DNA of 64,000 nt, from contig CAWZYM010000292.1 of the NCBI GenBank assembly GCA_963966185.1, positions 375,001-439,000 on the forward strand, given 5' to 3'. Source of the DNA: Rhabditoides inermis. Taxonomy: Eukaryota > Nematoda > Chromadorea > Rhabditida > Rhabditidae. Positions 54,458-64,000 of the stretch are shown in pieces; within the stretch, counting starts at the first letter, position 1; every line of letters begins with the position of its first letter. A program made the translations under genes and the position numbers. Below the pieces are notes generated by a model, which was given only the letters and a program-made list of their open reading frames with translations, had not been told where the DNA came from and ran no database searches.

Positions 54458-57400
54458 CTTTGTTCTCCATCCCTGACATAGTGGTTGTCTTCAAAACACT
54501 GCTAGATATCAGAAAATTAGCAAACAATACTGCCAACTGCCAATAAATGCCTTTTCGAAGTATTTGAATGCCTGTGGATTGAATGAATGAAATTGGAATA
54601 GCGCAGCATTTTACAGGTAGTCAGCGGACACTTTGTTCTTCATCCCTGACATAGTGGTTGTCTCCAAAACACTGCTAGACATCAGAAAATTAGCAATCAA
54701 TACTGCCAATAAATGCCTCTTCGATGTATTTGAATGCGTGTGGATGAAATGAATGAAATGGGAATAGCGCAGCATTTTACAGGTAGTCAGCGGACACTTT
54801 GTTGTCCATACCTGACATAGTGTTTGTCTCCAAAACACTGCTAGACATCAGAAAATTAGCAATCAATACTGCCAATAAAGGCCTCCTCGATGTATTTGAA
54901 TGCCTGTGGATGAAATGAATGAAATGAGAATAACGCAGCATTTTACAGGTAGTTAGCGGACACTTTGTTCTCCATCCCTGACATAGTGGTTGTCTTCAAA
55001 ACACTGCTAGACATCAGAAAATTAGCAATCAATAATGCCAATAAATGCCTGCTAGACATCAGAAAATTATCTTCGATGTATTTGAATGCCTGTGGATGGA
55101 ATAAATGAAATGGGAATAGCGCAGCATTTTACAGGTACATAGTCAGCGGACACTTTGTTCTCCATCCCTGACATAGTGGTTGTTTTCAAAATACTGCTAG
55201 ACATCAGAAAATTAGCAATCAATACTGTCAATAAATAAATGCCTCTTCGATGTATTTGAATGCGTGTGGATGAAATGAATGAAATGGGAATAGCGCAGCA
55301 TTTTACAGGTAGTCAGCGGACATTTTGTTCTCCATCCCTGACATAGTGGTTGTCTTCAAAACACTGCTAGACATCAGAAAATTAGCAATCAATAATGCCA
55401 ATTGCCAATAAATGCCTCTTCGATGTATTTGAAGGCGTGTGGATGAAATGAATGAAATGGGAATAGCGCAGCATTTTACAGGTAGTCAGCGGACACTTTG
55501 TTGTCCATACCTGACATAGTGTTTGTCTCCAAAACACTGCTAGACATCAGAAAATTAGCAATCAATACTGCCAATAAAGGCCTCCTCGATGTATTTGAAT
55601 GCCTGTGGATGAAATGAATGAAATGAGAATAACGCAGCATTTTACAGGTAGTTAGCGGACACTTTGTTCTCCATCCCTGACATAGTGGTTGTCTTCAAAA
55701 CACTGCTAGACATCAGAAAATTAGCAATCAATAATGCCAATAAATGCCTGCTAGACATCAGAAAATTATCTTCGATGTATTTGAATGCCTGTGGATGGAA
55801 TAAATGAAATGGGAATAGCGCAGCATTTTACAGGTACATAGTCAGCGGACACTTTGTTCTCCATCCCTGACATAGTGGTTGTTTTCAAAACACTGCTAGA
55901 CATCAGAAAATTAGCAATCAATACTGTCAATAAATAAATGACTCTTCGATGTATTTGAATGCGTGTGGATGAAATGAATGAAATGGGAATAGCGCAGCAT
56001 TTTACAGGTAGTCAGCGGACATTTTGTTCTCCATCCCTGACATAGTGGTTGTCTTCAAAACACTGCTAGACATCAGAAAATTAGCAATCAATAATGCCAA
56101 TTGCCAATAAATGCCTCTTCGATGTATTTGAAGGCGTGTGGATGAAATGAATGAAATGGGAATAGCGCAGCATTTTACAGGTAGTCAGCGGACACTTTGT
56201 TCTCCATCCCTGACATAGTGGTTGTCTTCAAAACACTGCTAGATATCAGAAAATTAGCAAACAATACTGCCAACTGCCAATAAATGCCTTTTCGAAGTAT
56301 TTGAATGCCTGTGGATCGAATGAATGAAATTGGAATAGCGCAGCATTTTACAGGTAGTCAGCGGACACTTTGTTCTCCATCCCTGACATAGTGGTTGTCT
56401 TCAAAACACTGCTAGATATCAGAAAATTAGCAAACAATACTGCCAACTGCCAATAAATGCCTTTTCGAAGTATTTGAATGCCTGTGGATGAAATGAATGA
56501 AATGGGAATAGCGCAGCATTTTACAGGTAGTCAGCGGACACTTTGTTCTCCATCCCTGACACAGTGGTTGTCTTCAAAACACTGCTAGATATCAGAAAAT
56601 TAGCAAACAATACTGCCAACTGCCAATAAATGCCTTTTCGAAGTATTTGAATGCCTGTGGATCGAATGAATGAAATTGGAATAGCGCAGCATTTCACAGT
56701 TAGTCAGCGGACACTTTGTTCTCCATCCCTGACATAGTGGTTGTCTCTAAAACACTGCTAGACATCAGAAAATTAGCAATCAATACTGCCAATAAAGGCC
56801 TCCTCGATGTATTTGAATGCCTGTGGATGAAATGAATGAAATGAGAATAACGCAGCATTTTACAGGTAGTTAGCGGACACTTTGTTCTCCATCCCTGACA
56901 TAGTGGTTGTCTTCAAAACACTGCTAGACATCAGAAAATTAGCAATCAATATTGCCAATAAATGCCTGCTAGACATCAGAAAATTATCTTCGATGTATTT
57001 GAATGCCTGTGGATGGAATAAATGAAATGGGAATAGCGCAGCATTTTACAGGTAGTCAGCGGACACTTTGTTCTCCATCCCTGACATAGTGGTTGTCTTG
57101 AAAACACTGCTAGACATCAGATAATTAGCAATCAATACTGTCAATAAATAAATGCCTCTTCGATGTATTTGAATGCGTGTGGATGAAATGAATGAAATGG
57201 GAATAGCGCAGCATTTTACAGGTAGTCAGCGGACATTTTGTTCTCCATCCCTGACATAGTGGTTGTCTCCAAAACACTGCTAGACATCAGAAAATTAGCA
57301 ATCAATAATGCCAATTGCCAATAAATGCCTCTTCGATGTATTTGAATGCCTGTGGATGGAATAAATGAAATGGGAATAGCGCAGCATTTTACAGGTAGTC

Positions 57401-57751
57401 AGCGGACACTTTGTTCTCCATCCCTGACATAGTGGTTGTCTTGAAAACACTGCTAGACATCAGAAAATTAGCAATCAATACTGTCAATAAATAAATGCCT
57501 CTTCGATGTATTTGAATGCGTGTGGATGAAATGAATGAAATGGGAATAGCGCAGCATTTTACAGGTAGTCAGCGGACATTTTGTTCTCCATCCCTGACAT
57601 AGTGGTTGTCTCCAAAACACTGCTAGACATCAGAAAATTAGCAATCAATAATGCCAATTGCCAATAAATGCCTCTTCGATGTATTTGAAGGCGTGTGGAT
57701 GAAATGAATGAAATGGGAATAGCGCAGCATTTTACAGGTAGTCAGCGGACA
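54458..57751. repeat. Higher-order repeat, first full 3,294-bp copy
   Basis: Insert landmarks at 55050, 55749 and 56967 recur at 58344, 59043 and 60261, each exactly 3,294 bp later. Within the unit, 55050-55749 is a 699-bp sub-repeat (four monomers). Boundaries are arbitrary within the array. Confidence 0.85.
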
Positions 57752-60700
57752 CTTTGTTCTCCATCCCTGACATAGTGGTTGTCTTCAAAACACTGCTAGA
57801 TATCAGAAAATTAGCAAACAATACTGCCAACTGCCAATAAATGCCTTTTCGAAGTATTTGAATGCCTGTGGATTGAATGAATGAAATTGGAATAGCGCAG
57901 CATTTTACAGGTAGTCAGCGGACACTTTGTTCTTCATCCCTGACATAGTGGTTGTCTCCAAAACACTGCTAGACATCAGAAAATTAGCAATCAATACTGC
58001 CAATAAATGCCTCTTCGATGTATTTGAATGCGTGTGGATGAAATGAATGAAATGGGAATAGCGCAGCATTTTACAGGTAGTCAGCGGACACTTTGTTGTC
58101 CATACCTGACATAGTGTTTGTCTCCAAAACACTGCTAGACATCAGAAAATTAGCAATCAATACTGCCAATAAAGGCCTCCTCGATGTATTTGAATGCCTG
58201 TGGATGAAATGAATGAAATGAGAATAACGCAGCATTTTACAGGTAGTTAGCGGACACTTTGTTCTCCATCCCTGACATAGTGGTTGTCTTCAAAACACTG
58301 CTAGACATCAGAAAATTAGCAATCAATAATGCCAATAAATGCCTGCTAGACATCAGAAAATTATCTTCGATGTATTTGAATGCCTGTGGATGGAATAAAT
58401 GAAATGGGAATAGCGCAGCATTTTACAGGTACATAGTCAGCGGACACTTTGTTCTCCATCCCTGACATAGTGGTTGTTTTCAAAACACTGCTAGACATCA
58501 GAAAATTAGCAATCAATACTGTCAATAAATAAATGCCTCTTCGATGTATTTGAATGCGTGTGGATGAAATGAATGAAATGGGAATAGCGCAGCATTTTAC
58601 AGGTAGTCAGCGGACATTTTGTTCTCCATCCCTGACATAGTGGTTGTCTTCAAAACACTGCTAGACATCAGAAAATTAGCAATCAATAATGCCAATTGCC
58701 AATAAATGCCTCTTCGATGTATTTGAAGGCGTGTGGATGAAATGAATGAAATGGGAATAGCGCAGCATTTTACAGGTAGTCAGCGGACACTTTGTTGTCC
58801 ATACCTGACATAGTGTTTGTCTCCAAAACACTGCTAGACATCAGAAAATTAGCAATCAATACTGCCAATAAAGGCCTCCTCGATGTATTTGAATGCCTGT
58901 GGATGAAATGAATGAAATGAGAATAACGCAGCATTTTACAGGTAGTTAGCGGACACTTTGTTCTCCATCCCTGACATAGTGGTTGTCTTCAAAACACTGC
59001 TAGACATCAGAAAATTAGCAATCAATAATGCCAATAAATGCCTGCTAGACATCAGAAAATTATCTTCGATGTATTTGAATGCCTGTGGATGGAATAAATG
59101 AAATGGGAATAGCGCAGCATTTTACAGGTACATAGTCAGCGGACACTTTGTTCTCCATCCCTGACATAGTGGTTGTTTTCAAAACACTGCTAGACATCAG
59201 AAAATTAGCAATCAATACTGTCAATAAATAAATGACTCTTCGATGTATTTGAATGCGTGTGGATGAAATGAATGAAATGGGAATAGCGCAGCATTTTACA
59301 GGTAGTCAGCGGACATTTTGTTCTCCATCCCTGACATAGTGGTTGTCTTCAAAACACTGCTAGACATCAGAAAATTAGCAATCAATAATGCCAATTGCCA
59401 ATAAATGCCTCTTCGATGTATTTGAAGGCGTGTGGATGAAATGAATGAAATGGGAATAGCGCAGCATTTTACAGGTAGTCAGCGGACACTTTGTTCTCCA
59501 TCCCTGACATAGTGGTTGTCTTCAAAACACTGCTAGATATCAGAAAATTAGCAAACAATACTGCCAACTGCCAATAAATGCCTTTTCGAAGTATTTGAAT
59601 GCCTGTGGATCGAATGAATGAAATTGGAATAGCGCAGCATTTTACAGGTAGTCAGCGGACACTTTGTTCTCCATCCCTGACATAGTGGTTGTCTTCAAAA
59701 CACTGCTAGATATCAGAAAATTAGCAAACAATACTGCCAACTGCCAATAAATGCCTTTTCGAAGTATTTGAATGCCTGTGGATGAAATGAATGAAATGGG
59801 AATAGCGCAGAATTTTACAGGTAGTCAGCGGACACTTTGTTCTCCATCCCTGACACAGTGGTTGTCTTCAAAACACTGCTAGATATCAGAAAATTAGCAA
59901 ACAATACTGCCAACTGCCAATAAATGCCTTTTCGAAGTATTTGAATGCCTGTGGATCGAATGAATGAAATTGGAATAGCGCAGCATTTCACAGTTAGTCA
60001 GCGGACACTTTGTTCTCCATCCCTGACATAGTGGTTGTCTCTAAAACACTGCTAGACATCAGAAAATTAGCAATCAATACTGCCAATAAAGGCCTCCTCG
60101 ATGTATTTGAATGCCTGTGGATGAAATGAATGAAATGAGAATAACGCAGCATTTTACAGGTAGTTAGCGGACACTTTGTTCTCCATCCCTGACATAGTGG
60201 TTGTCTTCAAAACACTGCTAGACATCAGAAAATTAGCAATCAATATTGCCAATAAATGCCTGCTAGACATCAGAAAATTATCTTCGATGTATTTGAATGC
60301 CTGTGGATGGAATAAATGAAATGGGAATAGCGCAGCATTTTACAGGTAGTCAGCGGACACTTTGTTCTCCATCCCTGACATAGTGGTTGTCTTGAAAACA
60401 CTGCTAGACATCAGAAAATTAGCAATCAATACTGTCAATAAATAAATGCCTCTTCGATGTATTTGAATGCGTGTGGATGAAATGAATGAAATGGGAATAG
60501 CGCAGCATTTTACAGGTAGTCAGCGGACATTTTGTTCTCCATCCCTGACATAGTGGTTGTCTCCAAAACACTGCTAGACATCAGAAAATTAGCAATCAAT
60601 AATGCCAATTGCCAATAAATGCCTCTTCGATGTATTTGAAGGCGTGTGGATGAAATGAATGAAATGGGAATAGCGCAGCATTTTACAGGTAGTCAGCGGA

Positions 60701-60960
60701 CACTTTGTTCTCCATTCCTGACATAGTGGTTGTCTTCAAAACACTGCTAGATATCAGAAAATTAGCAAACAATACTGCCAACTGCCAATAAATGCCTTTT
60801 CGAAGTATTTGAATGCCTGTGGATCGAATGAATGAAATTGGAATAGCGCAGCATTTTACAGGTAGTCAGCGGACACTTTGTTCTCCATCCCTGACATAGT
60901 GGTTGTCTTTAAAACACTGCTAGACATCAGAAAATTAGCAATCAATACTGCCAATAAAGG
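57752..60960. repeat. Higher-order repeat, second copy
   Basis: Near-identical to the preceding unit; I noticed only scattered single-base differences, such as AAAACACTG for AAAATACTG (58487 against 55193). The correspondence breaks down between about 60,640 and 60,960, after which single monomers follow. Confidence 0.8.
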
Positions 60961-63900
60961 CCTCCTCGATGTATTTGAATGCCTAAGGATGAAATGAATG
61001 AAATGAGAATAACGCAGCATTTTACAGGTAGTTAGCGGACACTTTGTTCTCCATCCCTGACATAGTGGTTGTCTTCAAAACACTGCTAGACATCAGAAAA
61101 TTAGCAATCAATACTGCCAATAAATGCCTCTTCGATGTATTTGAATGCCTGTGGATGGAACGAATGAAATGGGAATAGCGCAGCATTTTACAGGTAGTCC
61201 GCGGACACTTTGTTCTCCATCCCTGACATAGTGGTTGTCTTCAAAACACTGCTAGACATCAGAAAATTAGCAATTATTACTGTCAATAAATAAATGCCTC
61301 TTCGATGTATTTGAATGCGTGTGGATGAAATGAATGAAATGGGAATAGCGCAGCATTTTACAGGTAGTCAGCGGACACTTTGTTCTCCATCCCTGACTTA
61401 GTGGTTGTCTTCAAAACACTGCTAGACATCAGAAAATTAGCAATCAATACTGCCAACTGCCAATAAATGCCTCTTCGATGTATTTGAATGCCTGTGGATG
61501 AAATGAATGAAATGGGAATAGCGCAGCATTTTACAGGTAGTCAGCGGACACTTTGTTCTCCATCCCTGACATAGTGGTTGTCTCCAAAACACTGCTAGAC
61601 ATCAGAGAATTAGCAATCAATAATGCCAACTGCCAATAAATGCCTCTTCGATGTATTTGAATGCCTGTGGATCGAATGAATGAAATGGGAATAGCGCAGC
61701 ATTTTACAGGTAGTCAGCGGACACTTTGTTCTCCATCCCTGACATAGTGGTTGTCTCCAAAACACTGCTAGACATCAGAGAATTAGCAATCAATAATGCC
61801 AACTGCCAATAAATGCCTCTTCGATGTATTTGAATGCCTGTGGATCGAATGAATGAAATGGGAATAGCGCAGCATTTTACAGGTAGTCAGCGGACACTTT
61901 GTTCTCCATCCCTGACTTAGTGGTTGTCTTCAAAACACTGCTAGACATCAGAAAATTAGCAATCAATACTGCCAACTGCCAATAAATGCCTCTTCGATGT
62001 ATTTGAATGCCTGTGGATGAAATGAATGAAATGGGAATAGCGCAGCATTTTACAGGTAGTCAGCGGACACTTTGTTCTCCATCCCTGACATAGTGGTTGT
62101 CTCCAAAACACTGCTAGACATCAGAGAATTAGCAATCAATAATGCCAACTGCCAATAAATGCCTCTTCGATGTATTTGAATGCCTGTGGATCGAATGAAT
62201 GAAATGGGAATAGCGCAGCATTTTACGGGTGGTCAGCGGACACTTTGTTCTCCATACCTGACATAGTGGTTGTCTCCAAAACACTGCTAGACATCAGAGA
62301 ATTAGCAATCAATACTGCCAACTGCCAATAAATGCCTCTTCGATGTATTTGAATGCCTGTGGATCGAATGAATGAAATGGGAATAGCGCAGCATTTTACG
62401 GGTGGTCAGCGGACACTTTGTTCTCCATACCTGACATAGTGATTGTCTTCAAAACACTGCTAGACATCAGAAAATTAGCAATCAATACTGCCAATAAATG
62501 CCTCTTCGATGTATTTGAATGCGTGAGGATGAAATGAATGAAATGGGAATAGCGCAGCATTTTACAGGTAGTCAGCGGACACTTTGTTCTCCATCCCTGA
62601 CATAGTGGTTGTCTCCAAAACACTGCTAGACATCAGAAAATTAGCAATCAATACTGCCAATAAATGCCTCTTCGATGTATTTGAATGCGTGTGGATGAAA
62701 TGAATGAAATGGGAATAGCGCAGCATTTTACGGGTGGTCAGCGGACACTTTGTTCTCCATCCCTGACTTAGTGGTTGTCTCCAAAACACTGCTAAACATC
62801 AGAAAATTAGCAATCAATACTGTCAATTGCCAATTAATGCCTCTTCGATGTATTTGAATGCCTGTGGATCGAATGAATGAAATGGGAATAGCGCAGCATT
62901 TTACAGGTAGTCAGCGGACACTTTGTTCTCCATACCTGACATAGTGGTTGTCTCCAAAACACTGCTAGACATCAGAAAATTAGCAAACAATACTGTCAAT
63001 AAATGCCTCTTCGATGTATTTGAATGCGTGTGGATGAAATGAATGAAATGGGAATAGCGCAGCATTTTACAGGTAGTCAGCGGACGCTTTGTTCTCCATC
63101 CCTGACATAGTGGTTGTCTCCAAAACACTGCTAGACATCAGAAAATTAGCAATCAATACTGCCAATAAATGCCTCTTCGATGTATTTGAATGCGTGAGGA
63201 TGAAATGAATGAAATGGGAATAGCGCAGCATTTTACAGGTAGTCAGCGGACACTTTGTTCTCCATCCCTGACATAGTGGTTGTCTCCAAAACACTGCTAG
63301 ACATCAGAAAATTAGCAATCAATACTGTCAATTGCCAATTAATGCCTCTTCGATGTATTTGAATGCCTGTGGATCGAATGAATGAAATGGGAATAGCGCA
63401 GCATTTTACAGGTAGTCAGCGGACACTTTGTTCTCCATACCTGACATAGTGGTTGTCTCCAAAACACTGCTAGACATCAGAAAATTAGCAAACAAGACTG
63501 CCAATAAATGCCTCTTCGATGTATTTTAATGCGTGTGGATGAAATGAATGAAATGGGAATAGCGCAGCATTTTACAGGTAGTCAGCGGACACTTTGTTCT
63601 CCATCTCTGACAAAGTGGTTGTCTCCAAAACACTGCTAGACATCAGAAAATTAGCAATCAATACTGCCAATAAACGCCTCTTCGATGTATTTGAATGCCT
63701 GTGGGTGAAATGAATGAAATGGGATAAGCGCAGCATTTTACAGGTAGTCAGCGGAAACTTTGTTCTCCATCTCTGACATAGTGTTTGTCTCCAAAACACT
63801 GCTAGACATCAGAAAATTAGCAATCAATACTGTCAATAAATGCCTCTTCGATGTATTTGAATGCGTGTGGATGAAATGAATGAAATGGGAATAGCGCAGC

Positions 63901-64000
63901 ATTTTACAGGTAGTCAGCGGACACTTTGTTGTCCATACCTGACATAGTGTTTGTCTCCAAAACACTGCTAGACATCAGAAAATTAGCAATCAATACTGTC

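Larger units (their letters stand above)
50270..64000. repeat. Satellite DNA array, 166-bp monomer, continues past the window
   Basis: About 80 head-to-tail monomers fill the last 13.7 kb. The basic unit is 166 bp. Two length variants differ at one place: 170 bp (AATAAATAAATG instead of AATAAATG) and 173 bp (extra CTGCCAA before CCAATAAATG). Anchor starts of GTAGTCAGCGG at 50315, 50485, 50651, 50824, 50990 and 51163 show the spacings 170, 166, 173, 166 and 173. Some monomers carry a further insertion that repeats TGCTAGACATCAGAAAATTA. Monomers differ by a few percent, mostly at recurrent sites (Cag/Tag, tcttC/tctcC, ACACTT/ACATTT). The first monomer, next to the unrecognised gene, is slightly degenerate. 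No promoter or gene was seen inside. Confidence 0.95.

Noticed and set aside
50818..63965. Repeated 75-codon minus-strand frames in the satellite
   Set aside because: They span two monomers of 166 bp (not a multiple of three), recur only because the monomer recurs, and resemble no protein.
50270..64000. CRISPR-like or gene-cluster interpretation of the regular repeats
   Set aside because: The units are contiguous 166-bp satellite monomers without spacers, in a eukaryotic genome.

Overview
The window is nuclear DNA of a free-living-type (rhabditid-like) nematode. The evidence is the gene content: a cuticle collagen, Srx-type and Srh/Sri-type chemoreceptors, a DB-module protein and a secreted DOMON protein. 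Most genes are cut into many short exons by mostly short introns that end in TTTCAG-like acceptors. No prokaryotic operon, tRNA, rRNA or CRISPR array was seen. All multi-exon models were assembled by eye from splice signals, phase continuity and protein-family patterns, so individual exon edges may be off by a few bases.

Layout. 1-12.4 kb is a transposon-rich graveyard. It holds a 353-bp TTAA-flanked DNA element, a LINE reverse-transcriptase scrap, a rearranged tandem/inverted repeat and pieces of BEL/Pao retroelements in both orientations. Among these lie four small genes or gene relics: a Cys/His-rich relic, an RS-rich relic, a coiled-coil ORF, and an intact multi-exon gene with a retroviral-gag-like zinc knuckle. 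12.8-17.6 kb is a 26-exon, five-membrane-span prominin-like gene on +. 18.8-20.2 kb is an Srx receptor on -. 21.9-25.1 kb is a DOMON gene on -, with an RTE LINE in one intron. 25.7-29.5 kb is a DB-module gene on +, with a CR1/Jockey-like LINE in its first intron. 29.9-30.8 kb holds two different TTAA elements that share one TTAA. 31.0-33.9 kb is a tandem pair of Srh/Sri-like receptors; the second is a pseudogene and the first has a suspect splice donor.

34.3-50.2 kb is a run of four minus-strand genes: a collagen with a very unusual C-terminal extension, a DNAJC14-family J-domain co-chaperone, an F-box protein with repeat-like Leu-rich exons, and the 3' part of an unrecognised gene. That last gene runs into a satellite array from about 50,270 to the end of the window, more than 13.7 kb. 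The array has a 166-bp monomer with 170- and 173-bp variants, and a clear 3,294-bp higher-order repeat.

General texture. (CT)n/(GA)n arrays occur almost only inside introns or at gene edges, often starting at the 5' splice site. Short words such as TACTGTAG/TACCGTA, GTTTCAC/GTGAAAC and ATCAATCGAT recur in introns on both strands. The genes are functionally unrelated (membrane organisation, chemosensation, cuticle, chaperone, ubiquitin ligase adaptor) and nothing indicates a joint pathway.
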